Below are positions 23,861-33,113 of a stretch of 45,060 nucleotides of DNA, in pieces. The notes beneath the pieces were generated by a model. That model did not search any database and had not been told where the DNA came from. It saw only the letters and a program-made list of their open reading frames with translations. Each line of letters opens with the position of its first letter. Positions within the stretch are counted from its first letter, which is position 1. Position numbers and translations under genes: made by a program. This stretch comes from Spirochaetales bacterium (GTDB taxonomy: Bacteria > Spirochaetota > Spirochaetia > Sphaerochaetales > Sphaerochaetaceae), in NCBI GenBank assembly GCA_028722305.1, contig JAQYHB010000030.1:1-45060 (forward strand), read 5' to 3'.

Positions 23861-26437
23861 TCAATAGATTGACTGGGTGATGGCTAAGACCAGCTTCAAG
23901 CCGGAGTTCCCTCCATTATGGAAGAGGCTCCCCTTGATGAAATGGAAGTCTCCATCGCTCGCCCACTTGGCGTTCTTGACCAGATAGAGGCCGAGAGGGA
24001 AACCAGGAATCTTCAGCTTCAGGCCCGCGCCTGCGGAGAAGTACCAGTTCAGCGAGGAGAATCCGTCATCCCGTAGCGTGGAGATGTTGCTCACCACGCC
24101 AGTGGCGCTGGCGTAGATTTCCCAGTTCAGGACTCCCACGACAAGCGGAGCAGAGAGGGAAACCTCGTTGTTCCACAAGAAGCTCTGGTCGTAGACGACG
24201 TCAAAACCGCGTCCGATGTTCATGCCGTCAATGTAGAGCATCTCGTAGCGGGTGGCGCCACGCTTGGCGTCGTACCAGTCCCATCCGTCACCACCGAGAA
24301 CGTCATAGGTGTTGTTCCAGAACTGGGGCAGCATCACGCTGACGCTGGTGGTGGCACCCAGGACAATCGAAGCGTCCTTGTCTCCAAGGCTGTATTTGCC
24401 CACGGTCAGGTATCCGCTGGCGGAAGCCGTATCCTTCAGGAAGTTGGAAAGTCCGCCAAGGAAACCACCGGCGTAGGTGAAGGTGTTGCTCAGGATGTAT
24501 CCCCTGGTGGTGTTCTCGATCAGGTCCCTGCCATCCCAGGTGACGGTGAAGGAGAGTTTGTTGGAGAACTGCCAATCCTTGTGGTAGAGGTACATCAGAT
24601 ATTCGAACGGCAGGTAGAGGTCATCGTCATAGACGGCGTGCTTCAGGCCGATCGAGAGACCACCGGAAAGACGCAGGTTGCCGGAATCGAAGCGGAAGGT
24701 ATAGCCGGAGCTATAGCCCAAGGTGATGTTCCAGTAATCGTAGCTCATCAGATAGGCGCTGGACGGATTCGCCTCCCCGCTCTGTTCGAACTCGATGTAG
24801 CTGTCGTATCCAAGCGGATAGGCCTGGTCCTTGTCGTCGTCAGTGTCATGGCCGGTATAGTAGGGACTGCTGAGGTTTCTCTGCAGACCGTTGTTCTTGC
24901 TGGTGCGGGAGAAGCTCAGGCTGAGCGAATTGGACCAAGGAATGTAGCCGACCCAATCGTCACTGATGGAAAGCGAGACCTCCTGGCTGTCCGGAGAGAG
25001 CGTAGTGGAAATCGAGAGATCCCTGCCGGTCCCGAACAGGTTCTTGTCCTGCCACTGCAGGAAGCCGGAGATTGGGAAGCTGTCGACCGAGCCTCCAAAG
25101 GTGGCGCCGAACTGGATGGTCATCTGGTTGCCCTCGGTGATGTTGAAGACCGGGATGACGGTGTTGGGCTCGTCTCCTTCCTGCAGCTCCAGCTTCACAT
25201 CGGTGACAATCAAGGTGTTGTAGATGTTCTGCGCGCTCTTCTGAAGCTTTTCCTTGCTGAAGACGTCACCTTCATGGGTGGTCAGCTCGCGCAGGAAGAC
25301 GTAGGGTTTGGTCTTTGTCAGTCCCATCAGGCGGATCTCGCTGATGGTGGCGAGACCTTGCTCGTCGATGTGGATCACGTAGTGGATCGTCGAGTTCTCA
25401 CTGTCTCTCTGGGCCTCGACCTGCATGTTGTTGTGCACGTAGCCGTTGTTGTAATACTGGTCGCTGATCTTTCCAAGCTGGGACTGCAGCTTTTCCTGGC
25501 TGAGGATCTCACCTTCCGGAATCGTAATCAGGCTGGAAAGTTCCTCGTCGCTGTAGACGGTGTTCCCTGCAAAGCTCATGCCGCCGAATTTCCACTGCTG
25601 ACCCTCGTCGATATGGTAGACCAGTCTCAGTCTGACATATTTGTCGTTGGGATCCTCGCTGGGAACCACCTCGCTGGTCACATCGGTGACCCGCGCATCC
25701 ATATATCCGTTATTCCGATAGAAGGTCTCGATGTTGGTGCGGTCCTCGGCAACCCTGCTCTCCTCGTAATAGCCGCTGATCAGATAGTTCGCGATCCGGC
25801 TGGAAAGCTGGCGGCGCAACGTCTTGTACGGAAATGCCAGGGCGCCGTCGAATTCCACCTCTGCGACCTTCTTCTGGCTGCCCTCGTTGATGGTGTAGGT
25901 GACGACCGCGGTATTCGCCGCGTCATCCTCTACCTCGCTTTCCTCTACCGTCACCTCGTTGTAGCCATAGCCGTGATACAGGTTGATGATTGCCTGCTTG
26001 TCGTTCAGGACATTCTGCGTGGAGACAAAGTCGCCCACTTTCTGGGTGATGACTCCACGGATGCGGGCCAGCTTCATCGTCTCGTTCCCGACCACCTGGA
26101 TATCGGTGATTGCGGGAAGCTCGTGAAACTCGAAACTGATGACCAGATTGCCCTCCCCGTCTTTCTCTGCGTTCCCTAAGAAATAGAGGAAGGCGTTGGT
26201 GGCGTACAGGTCTGCCTGCAGCTTCTGGAACAGCTCGTCGCTATACTCCTGGTTCAAGTATTTCGACTCGATTCCCTTGACATTGGACTCTCGCAAATTC
26301 TGCAACCCGGTATTCACAAAGCCGCTGATCGGCTGACCGTTGTACCATGGTTCTGCATCTGCCGCGCAAAGTCCGAAGGCCGAAACGGCAACCAGGACAA
26401 GCGCACATAGAAAACGGTGGAAGCGCACATGAGACAT
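23861..26437 (-). CDS. bamA: Outer membrane protein assembly factor BamA
   Basis: This 858-residue protein has a signal peptide (hydrophobic LCALVLVAVSAFGLC, cleavage probably near AADA), about five POTRA domains (to about residue 420) and a C-terminal 16-strand barrel rich in alternating aromatic residues. BamA folds and inserts barrel proteins into the outer membrane. The ATG at 26437 is preferred; GGAGGAG lies about 10 bases upstream, while a TTG at 26446 would be too close to it. The chain ends in Tyr rather than the usual terminal Phe or Trp. It follows tamB by 23 bases, pairing the two Omp85-linked assembly factors. Confidence 0.93.
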   Translation of the reverse strand: MSHVRFHRFLCALVLVAVSAFGLCAADAEPWYNGQPISGFVNTGLQNLRESNVKGIESKYLNQEYSDELFQKLQADLYATNAFLYFLGNAEKDGEGNLVISFEFHELPAITDIQVVGNETMKLARIRGVITQKVGDFVSTQNVLNDKQAIINLYHGYGYNEVTVEESEVEDDAANTAVVTYTINEGSQKKVAEVEFDGALAFPYKTLRRQLSSRIANYLISGYYEESRVAEDRTNIETFYRNNGYMDARVTDVTSEVVPSEDPNDKYVRLRLVYHIDEGQQWKFGGMSFAGNTVYSDEELSSLITIPEGEILSQEKLQSQLGKISDQYYNNGYVHNNMQVEAQRDSENSTIHYVIHIDEQGLATISEIRLMGLTKTKPYVFLRELTTHEGDVFSKEKLQKSAQNIYNTLIVTDVKLELQEGDEPNTVIPVFNITEGNQMTIQFGATFGGSVDSFPISGFLQWQDKNLFGTGRDLSISTTLSPDSQEVSLSISDDWVGYIPWSNSLSLSFSRTSKNNGLQRNLSSPYYTGHDTDDDKDQAYPLGYDSYIEFEQSGEANPSSAYLMSYDYWNITLGYSSGYTFRFDSGNLRLSGGLSIGLKHAVYDDDLYLPFEYLMYLYHKDWQFSNKLSFTVTWDGRDLIENTTRGYILSNTFTYAGGFLGGLSNFLKDTASASGYLTVGKYSLGDKDASIVLGATTSVSVMLPQFWNNTYDVLGGDGWDWYDAKRGATRYEMLYIDGMNIGRGFDVVYDQSFLWNNEVSLSAPLVVGVLNWEIYASATGVVSNISTLRDDGFSSLNWYFSAGAGLKLKIPGFPLGLYLVKNAKWASDGDFHFIKGSLFHNGGNSGLKLVLAITQSIY

Positions 26438-26460
26438 TGGGAACAAACTCCTCCATCTAT

Positions 26461-29400
26461 TCAGAACAAAACGATGCGTTTTGTCACACTCAAGCCTATC
26501 GTATCCAAAAAGTCAATCAACGACAACTCGTTGGGTTGGGAGAAAACGGTAAAGGTGCACAGCGGGTTCTCCCACTCGAAGGAAAGCTCGAACTGCAACG
26601 ACAGGTCATTGACGAGGAATGGCGAGTCATTGGGTTTGGTCGACCTTGGGTTGACCGCACTTAAATGCAACATGGCCTGCAGGAACATGTCGTCGGCCAG
26701 GTACTTGCCGATAAAGACCGAGGTGTTGTTCAGATACCGGGCCAGCGGACTGATGGTGACAGAATCGCTTCCCGGAAGGGCGTCAATCAGGAAGTTCTGC
26801 ATGATCTGGCTGCGGAAGCTGAAGACGTCCAGCCGCAGGCTGTTGCGGATTGTCTCCGACAGGTTGGTCATCGAACTGGACTGGATCCAGCCCAGGCGCT
26901 CGGCGACATCGGTCGCCATGGTGGCGACCGAGGCGACACGGTACAGGCTCATGCCTCCCTCCTCCGTCCCGGGCAGGATGCTGCCACCAAGAATCGACAT
27001 GATCTCCTCGGTCGATTTTGCCGGAATGCTCTCGAAGGTAGGGTTCAGGTTGTCCAGCGTGCTGTCGGCAAGCACCAGATAGATGTCCACAGGGTTCCCG
27101 TCCGCGTCGAAATCACGAAGCCGGGCCCGGAGGTTGAGGAATGGCTGCACACCCCCTCTGGGCGAGGTGCGGAGCGCCATCGATCCCTCCGTCACGTAGA
27201 AGTCTTTCTGGAAATAGAAGATGTCACCATTACGGAACACCAGCGTGCCGTCCACGTTTGCCGTCTTGGTCGGGTTGTCGAAACGGAATCGGAAACTTTC
27301 GTCCTCTTTCAGCGTGAAGCTCAACATCGGGTAATCGGTGTTGGGGTAGATGATCCGGTTATTGGTCCCGTTGGTCATCAGAAAGTTTACGCTGATGTTG
27401 GCGGCCTTGTACCAGTCCGGACAGCGACGCATGCCTCCGATACCAATCAACACATCACTTACGGTCGCCTCGCCGCTGGCAAGCGGCTTGGATCCAGCAC
27501 TCTTGTTCAGGCGGAACCAACCTTTCATGAAACCGGAGACCTCGACGTTCGCCTCCGGGACCGGGCAATAGAACTCGATGGGTTTGTCGGGAAGCCAGAC
27601 GGTCACGTTGAAGCCGGCAAGGCCGATTCCGTCCAGCTGCACGTTCAACTGCGCCTGCCCTTCCACCGTCTCGCCAGTATCGTGACGGACGGCGAAGCAC
27701 TTGGTCCTCACGGTGGACAGCTCGGAGCTGTCGACGCTGAACAAGACGTTCTTCACCAGGATGTCGTAGTCAGGCACGTAAAAGTTCCAAAGGTCGAGGG
27801 AATCACAGGATAGCTGCCCGAAGAGGTTCGGGTCCGATAGGTTTCCATCGGCATACAGGGTTCCCTTCAGCACTCCTTCCTGAAACATGAAGATGGGGGT
27901 CGCGAAGAAGCGGTTGATCAGCCTCAGGTCCAGATAAGCGTCGCTGAACTTCAAGGCCAGCTGGTCGACATCGGCGCTTCCGGCCAGATGGCCTCCAAAG
28001 CCGATGACCGGATTGATGGTCAGGTCGACGCTTTTGTCATTGTCATCAAAGTATCCGTTGATGATCGAGCCGGAAGCCGAATAGCGGCCCTTGAGATAGC
28101 TGAAATGGAAATCCGCGCCGCCATCAAGACCTTCGAGCGGACTTCCAAGCAAAACCAGGTCCCTGATGCCGAGATCAACCGAAATCTCATTGCCGAGGAA
28201 ATGGCTTTTCAGCCGGTTCTGGAATTGCTCGCTCTCATCGTTGGAGTCCAGGAAGGCGCGAATCTGCTCGACGGAGAACCGTCCCTCAGGAAGGATGTCC
28301 TGCACGGTTTTGGTAAAAGGCGCGAACTGGACCGCGAGATGGAAGAGCGCCGAGGATCCCCGGGGCTCGAGGGAATACATGGACACGTCGCTGAAAAAGG
28401 AACCGTCCAAGACGGCCTGTCCGCCATGCAGGTCGAGGGAAAGGGATGCATCGTCGATCCGGTTGGGGCCGGCGTTTGCGCTCAGATGGCTGATGGTCAA
28501 GAGGTTCCCGTCGAATCCGACGGTTCCTTGCAACCTGCTGTCGTTTCCGATGATGTCAACGGTACCGGCCAGGCGGAAGGCGTCCTGCTGTCCGGAACTG
28601 CCAATCAACCGCAGGTTGCCAGTCCACGCTCCCCCTTCCGGCAGGAAGCGGTCCAGGTCCAGGTTGCGGATGTCGACCATCGTCTCCATCCGGTCATCGT
28701 AGTTGCCAACGTAGATGTCGGCTCCCTGTACCCCCCCGTCATTCATGTGGAAGGCAAGCGTGAAGGGATCGCTCAGACCAGAACGGATATTCATCACCAG
28801 CGGCGTTCCCTGGTAATGGATCGCTCCAGAAAAGGTGGTGTTTCCATCGGCGGCAGTCAGGTTGGTGAACTCGAAACTGTCCGGGGTGATGGAGCCATCG
28901 CCCTGAAAGGTATAGGTGCGGTTCCCCAGCTGGATACCCGACAGGCTGAAGTTGTCCGCCTGGAAGGACCAGTCATCCTGGCTTGTGTAGAGAAAATCGA
29001 AGGAGCCACTCATGAAGGAGCGGATAAGCCGTTTCGTGCTAGGGAATTGCAGATTGTTGAACGAAACCTTGAAGGAGAGCGGGTTCTTGATGTCGCTGAC
29101 GAGAGAGACCATATCCCCGCAACTTCCCTCCAACCGCTGGGTGCTGATGGTGTACTGCCAGGATACAGGATAGCGCATCTCCTTCACCACCAGCGAGGCG
29201 GCGCTGGAAAAGAGGTCCTCGTGGCTTTCCAGGCTTCCGGAAAGCTGGAAGTCTGTGAACTGGTCGCTGATGGCCGTGTACCGGTATTGGCGTGGTCCGA
29301 CATGGAGCATGTCGACCCTGAGCAGCTGGTTGCCGTTCTCGGTGTTGGAAAGCAGGAAGGTGCCGCTAGGTACCCAGTCGCCCACCTCGATGTCGCCCTC

Positions 29401-31188
29401 GAATTCCAGGCGGTAGTCCTGAACGCCGATGGTGATTGAGCCGACGTCAATCAACGTGTCGTTGAACGAACCACGTCCGGTCGAGCCGGCGCGGAAACGG
29501 AACTGTCCGAACTTCAGGTCAGCCAGCGAGATATCGTACTGGACCTGGCCTTCCTCTCCCGACCCGCCATGCAGGTAGAAGTTGCCTTCCGCCGTGGTGT
29601 CGCCATCGTAATAGGGAGTCAGAAGCGGCAGATATCTCTGCCAAGTCTGGTCGAACGCGATCAAGGGAAGCCCGTTCAGCGCTGCATTGACCGTAACCAG
29701 CGGTTTTCCGGTCTCTATCTGCTCAAGCAGCGCGTCCAGGTGGAACTCGCTGCCGCTGTTCAGTCCGAACTGCATCGTCCCCTGTTTGCGGCCGAAATCC
29801 CAATGAAAACCCACCGTGCCCTCGAAAGACCGGCCAAACAGGTTCGTGCCCGCTCCGGAGAGTATGCCTGTCGCGGCATACTCCTTGCCGGAAAGCCCGC
29901 CGCGCATGCTGATATGGGTGTCAAGGGTATTGCTTCCCATGGCAAGGTGGAGTTGGCCCTCGATACTCTGCTCGGTCACGGAATACCTGCTTCCATTGGC
30001 GTTCGCCTGCACGTTGGAAAGCTCGGCAAAGACATTCTTGCGGGTAAAGGCGGCATGGGGCGCGCCAAGCGCCACCTCGACATCCGTGCTCTGGGTGTTG
30101 ATGCTTCCATCGGCCTTCAGGCCGGTCACATCCAATGAACCATCCCCCGCTTCGATGCGGATCGTCGCGTCGTCGTTGATGGCAAAGGCGGCGTGGTAGA
30201 GCACTCCGTCATGGGTGATGGCGATGGTGCTGGCTGGCAGGCTGGTGGAGGCAACCGAGCTGGAGAATTCCAGCTGGCTCAACGAGAGCTCACCCGACTC
30301 GAAATCAGGAATCTCGATTTCCGTCAGCAGATTACTCTCCAATTGCCCGAACAGGAAGGTCCCGGAGAGCAATGGACTCTTCAACTCGTACTGAGGTGTG
30401 GTGACAGACAAGTCTCTCAGTGACAATGAGATAGGTAGTTTCCCAGAGGTAATCCGGCTCTCAGCCCGCAGTTCATCAAACGCAAAGGCGATGTCTCCTT
30501 TTTTCCCCGACACGGAGGGAAATCGGGTGTAAAGGAAGCCGGAGTTCTCAAAATAGAACTGCACGCTACTTCCGCGCAACGAGAAACCGGGCGAGGACAC
30601 CGTTGTTTGAGGAAGCTCGAGCCGCACCGAACCGAAGCGGCCTCCCTTGCGGACAAGGAAATCGAGGTTGCCGCCTTCCACATCGACGGAAAAGTCGCCA
30701 TGCACCAACCGCAAGTCAATCCCTGCGGCGCTGACACGCCAACCGAGGCGCTTGAGCACTGGGGACATGTCCTCTGTGGGTTCCGGGTTTTCCGACGAGG
30801 CCGTTTGCCGCGTATTCTCGGGAATACGGACCAACCCATGGGGATGGGTGACGGTGATTGTGGGGGTTCCTACCCCGCTTGCCAGCTTGCCCATCAGGGA
30901 GAGCAAACCCTCCTGGAAGGTGATGGAATCGACCTGGATATCCAGAAGCTCGTCGTAGCTGATATCGACATCATCGCTATGGATCTGGAAGAAGAACTTC
31001 CGGCTGATATTGCGGAGCTCCACCTTGCCATGGCTTCCCTGGGAAATGCCCGCAAACGTCTTTTCGGAAAGAAGATGGGCAGGATTGATGACATGAAGAC
31101 GCATGACCGCGCACCAACTGAGCGCGACAAAGAATGCCGTCACGATCGCCGCGCTCACGATTTCCCGACGTGTGGTATGGTACTTCAT
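26461..31188 (-). CDS. tamB: TamB-like translocation and assembly protein (DUF490)
   Basis: This 1575-residue protein has one N-terminal membrane segment (IVSAAIVTAFFVALSWCAV), then a very long run of beta-strand repeats typical of AsmA/TamB proteins, and a C-terminal TamB domain (about the last 350 residues) with FDADGNPVDIYL and SIPAKSTEEIMSILG. TamB-like proteins bridge inner and outer membranes and are linked to lipid transport and outer-membrane protein assembly. Length is at the upper end of normal. The ATG at 31188 is preferred to a TTG at 31197. There is no Shine-Dalgarno, and the predicted promoter lies so close that the mRNA would be almost leaderless. bamA follows immediately. Confidence 0.9.
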   Translation of the reverse strand: MKYHTTRREIVSAAIVTAFFVALSWCAVMRLHVINPAHLLSEKTFAGISQGSHGKVELRNISRKFFFQIHSDDVDISYDELLDIQVDSITFQEGLLSLMGKLASGVGTPTITVTHPHGLVRIPENTRQTASSENPEPTEDMSPVLKRLGWRVSAAGIDLRLVHGDFSVDVEGGNLDFLVRKGGRFGSVRLELPQTTVSSPGFSLRGSSVQFYFENSGFLYTRFPSVSGKKGDIAFAFDELRAESRITSGKLPISLSLRDLSVTTPQYELKSPLLSGTFLFGQLESNLLTEIEIPDFESGELSLSQLEFSSSVASTSLPASTIAITHDGVLYHAAFAINDDATIRIEAGDGSLDVTGLKADGSINTQSTDVEVALGAPHAAFTRKNVFAELSNVQANANGSRYSVTEQSIEGQLHLAMGSNTLDTHISMRGGLSGKEYAATGILSGAGTNLFGRSFEGTVGFHWDFGRKQGTMQFGLNSGSEFHLDALLEQIETGKPLVTVNAALNGLPLIAFDQTWQRYLPLLTPYYDGDTTAEGNFYLHGGSGEEGQVQYDISLADLKFGQFRFRAGSTGRGSFNDTLIDVGSITIGVQDYRLEFEGDIEVGDWVPSGTFLLSNTENGNQLLRVDMLHVGPRQYRYTAISDQFTDFQLSGSLESHEDLFSSAASLVVKEMRYPVSWQYTISTQRLEGSCGDMVSLVSDIKNPLSFKVSFNNLQFPSTKRLIRSFMSGSFDFLYTSQDDWSFQADNFSLSGIQLGNRTYTFQGDGSITPDSFEFTNLTAADGNTTFSGAIHYQGTPLVMNIRSGLSDPFTLAFHMNDGGVQGADIYVGNYDDRMETMVDIRNLDLDRFLPEGGAWTGNLRLIGSSGQQDAFRLAGTVDIIGNDSRLQGTVGFDGNLLTISHLSANAGPNRIDDASLSLDLHGGQAVLDGSFFSDVSMYSLEPRGSSALFHLAVQFAPFTKTVQDILPEGRFSVEQIRAFLDSNDESEQFQNRLKSHFLGNEISVDLGIRDLVLLGSPLEGLDGGADFHFSYLKGRYSASGSIINGYFDDNDKSVDLTINPVIGFGGHLAGSADVDQLALKFSDAYLDLRLINRFFATPIFMFQEGVLKGTLYADGNLSDPNLFGQLSCDSLDLWNFYVPDYDILVKNVLFSVDSSELSTVRTKCFAVRHDTGETVEGQAQLNVQLDGIGLAGFNVTVWLPDKPIEFYCPVPEANVEVSGFMKGWFRLNKSAGSKPLASGEATVSDVLIGIGGMRRCPDWYKAANISVNFLMTNGTNNRIIYPNTDYPMLSFTLKEDESFRFRFDNPTKTANVDGTLVFRNGDIFYFQKDFYVTEGSMALRTSPRGGVQPFLNLRARLRDFDADGNPVDIYLVLADSTLDNLNPTFESIPAKSTEEIMSILGGSILPGTEEGGMSLYRVASVATMATDVAERLGWIQSSSMTNLSETIRNSLRLDVFSFRSQIMQNFLIDALPGSDSVTISPLARYLNNTSVFIGKYLADDMFLQAMLHLSAVNPRSTKPNDSPFLVNDLSLQFELSFEWENPLCTFTVFSQPNELSLIDFLDTIGLSVTKRIVLF

Positions 31189-31196
31189 TGCGAACA

Positions 31197-31225
31197 AGTA
31201 TACCGCAAACCCCGGTCTTTGCCAC
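31197..31225 (-). promoter_or_regulatory. Predicted tamB promoter, near-leaderless
   Basis: On the minus strand GTGGCA (31225-31220), a 17-base spacer and TATACT (31202-31197) place the transcription start about 2 bases before the tamB ATG at 31188. Confidence 0.4.
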
Positions 31226-31237
31226 TACGAGGAGCAG

Positions 31238-31266
31238 TTTACCTATTCTTTTTTTGGTTCTATACT
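31238..31266 (+). promoter_or_regulatory. Predicted tmk promoter, leaderless
   Basis: TTTACC (31238-31243), a 17-base spacer and TATACT (31261-31266) put the predicted transcription start at or beside the A of the tmk ATG at 31273. The sequence before the ATG has no Shine-Dalgarno. Confidence 0.5.
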
Positions 31267-31272
31267 CGCGCT

Positions 31273-31869
31273 ATGCAGGTTCTCGATGGTTTTGTTGTTT
31301 TGGAAGGACTGGACGGAGCGGGCACCACGACCCAGCTCCAGAAACTGGATCGGTTGCTTACCGAGCAGGGAAAGGCCCACCTGATGCAGGCGGAGCCTAC
31401 CGACGGCCCGATCGGGCGTCTGGTCAGGGATATCCTCCAGCACAGGCACACGGTCCAGCCGTGGACGCTGGCGATGCTCTACGCGGCCGATCGCAACGAG
31501 CATGTGGCGAGGATCGAGAAGGAGATCGCCAGTGGCAGGATGGTCGTCTGCGACCGTTACCTCTATTCCTCGCTCGCCTACCAAGGGGTCACCTGCCCGT
31601 GGAATGACGTCTGGGCGCTCAATCAGAACTACCCCCATCCCTCCACCATCCTGTACGTCGACACGCCGGTCGAGGAATGCATGAAAAGAATCTCCCATCG
31701 CGGGGAGCCCGCAGAGCTGTTCGAGCATCAGGAATTCCTGACCAAGGTCAGAGATGGGTACGAGCGTGCCTTCTCCCGGCTCCCTGCCGGTGTCAGGCTG
31801 GTCAGGCTCGACGGCGCCTCTGATCCCGAGACGATATTCCGGATAATCTGCCAAGCCTTGTGTATCTAA
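31273..31869 (+). CDS. tmk: Thymidylate kinase with altered P-loop
   Basis: This 198-residue enzyme phosphorylates dTMP to dTDP. Family features are the N-terminal FVVLEGLDGAGTTTQL, the DR-Y motif in CDRYLYSSLAYQG, and a LID region near the RGEPAELFE segment. The P-loop reads GAGTTT where most kinases have GAGKST or GAGKTT, so the phosphate-binding lysine is replaced by Thr. The frame is otherwise intact and full length, so I take it as functional with a variant P-loop. It diverges from tamB. The ATG at 31273 is the first in-frame start at the family N-terminus; the frame is open far upstream only as the complement of tamB. Confidence 0.92.
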   Translation: MQVLDGFVVLEGLDGAGTTTQLQKLDRLLTEQGKAHLMQAEPTDGPIGRLVRDILQHRHTVQPWTLAMLYAADRNEHVARIEKEIASGRMVVCDRYLYSSLAYQGVTCPWNDVWALNQNYPHPSTILYVDTPVEECMKRISHRGEPAELFEHQEFLTKVRDGYERAFSRLPAGVRLVRLDGASDPETIFRIICQALCI

Positions 31870-31950
31870 GCAATATTTTGCAATAACACAAATCAACCAA
31901 CCAGACCATCCAAGCAGGAGTCCATAGGCTGGAGCAGCCAGTTTCCGAAC

Positions 31951-31980
31951 GCGAGGAAGTCTTTCCTCCGCATGCGTTTT
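31951..31980 (+). terminator. Possible terminator after tmk
   Basis: GAGGAA (31953-31958) and TTCCTC (31963-31968) form a stem around GTCT, extendable by two pairs with a bulge; a T-rich run starts at 31977, spaced several bases from the stem. The rest of the 200-base gap 31870-32072 holds only a small GGCTG/CAGCC stem and the queA terminator. Confidence 0.35.
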
Positions 31981-32020
31981 CTTGTGGGAATTCCCTCTTT
32001 ATGGAGATTTGTGCATTTGC

Positions 32021-32048
32021 GAAAATGAAACCGCCACTTTCGTGGCGG
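32021..32048 (-). terminator. Terminator of the lepB-to-queA operon
   Basis: CCGCCAC (32031-32037) and GTGGCGG (32042-32048) form a perfect 7-bp stem with a 4-base loop. On the minus strand it is followed by TTTCATTTTC, and it lies 25 bases after the queA stop. Confidence 0.7.
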
Positions 32049-32072
32049 CGCTGACAAATATTCAAAAAATCT

Positions 32073-33113
32073 TCACTTGATGAACATCGCGTCTCCATAA
32101 CTGAAGAAATGGTACCTCTCATCGATGGCGTGCTGGTATGCGCGGAAGATGTTCTCTTTCGTGCTGAAGGCGGAAACCAGGGCGAGGAGCGTCGATTCCG
32201 GCGTATGGAAGTTGGTCAGCAGCTGGTCGACCACGTGGTAGGTAAAGCCCGGCTTGATGAACAGGTTGGTCCGGTTCCATCCGACGTTGACCCTTCCCGT
32301 CTCCGGGTTGTAGGCCGACTCCAGCGTGCGGACGCTGGTCGTACCGGTCGCCACAACCTTTCTTCCCTCGGCCTTCGCCTGGGCGATCAGGTCGCTGGTC
32401 CTTTGGCTCACCTCGTACCGCTCCCAATGCATCTTATGGTCCTCGAGGTTCTCGGTACGGACCGGCAGGAAGGTGCCGGGACCGACATGCAATGTCACCT
32501 CGGTGATTGTGCAGCCCTTGGCCCTGACACGGGCAAGGATCTCTTCGGTGAAGTGCAGGCCGGCGGTCGGCGCGGCGACAGAGCCTTCCTCCTTCGCATA
32601 GACGGTCTGATAGCGTTTCTCGTCTGAGAAGTCGTCATCGCGCTTGATGTAGGGAGGAAGGGGCACGTGTCCCAGTTTCTCGAAAAAGGATTCATCCAGC
32701 GGCTCGTCAAAACGCAGGGTTCTGGTGTCGTCAGGGTTCTCCTCGGTGATTTCCGCGTGGTAACAGATCGAGCCCTCGGCGTTTTTGAATTGGTAGCTCT
32801 TGCCTTTGTGCTGCCTCTTCAGCTTGGTCGCCATCACCTTCCATGTATGGTCGAGGTTCTCCTCCAGGAAAAGGAATTCCACCGTACCGCCTGTCTCGCT
32901 TTCTCCATAGACACGCGCCTTGCGTACCTTGGAATTGTTGACGACAAGCAGGCTTCCCGGCTCGATATAGTCAGGAAAATCCACCATCATGGCGTCCTGG
33001 TAGGCGCCCGTCTTCCGGTCCATGACCAGCAATCGGTCCTCACCGCGCTGGCGGGCGGGGGTCTGGGCTATCAGCTCAGAGGGAAGGTCAAAATAAAAGT
33101 CCTTGGTCAGCAT
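32073..33113 (-). CDS. queA: S-adenosylmethionine:tRNA ribosyltransferase-isomerase
   Basis: This 346-residue enzyme transfers and isomerises the ribosyl part of AdoMet onto preQ1-modified tRNA, giving epoxyqueuosine. Hallmarks are FDLPSELIAQTPA at the N-terminus, VVNNSKVRKARV, APTAGLHFT, and VTLHVGPGTFLPVR. Length is normal. The ATG at 33113 is preferred to a TTG at 33131, with GGAGG about 11 bases upstream inside the end of ruvB. The order ruvC-ruvA-ruvB-queA is common in bacteria. Tgt, which acts one step earlier, is encoded at 5.5-6.7 kb. Confidence 0.97.
   Translation of the reverse strand: MLTKDFYFDLPSELIAQTPARQRGEDRLLVMDRKTGAYQDAMMVDFPDYIEPGSLLVVNNSKVRKARVYGESETGGTVEFLFLEENLDHTWKVMATKLKRQHKGKSYQFKNAEGSICYHAEITEENPDDTRTLRFDEPLDESFFEKLGHVPLPPYIKRDDDFSDEKRYQTVYAKEEGSVAAPTAGLHFTEEILARVRAKGCTITEVTLHVGPGTFLPVRTENLEDHKMHWERYEVSQRTSDLIAQAKAEGRKVVATGTTSVRTLESAYNPETGRVNVGWNRTNLFIKPGFTYHVVDQLLTNFHTPESTLLALVSAFSTKENIFRAYQHAIDERYHFFSYGDAMFIK

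Noticed and set aside
31870..32020. Small RNA or tRNA gene after tmk.
   Set aside because: Only short isolated stems are present; no cloverleaf or promoter was convincing.
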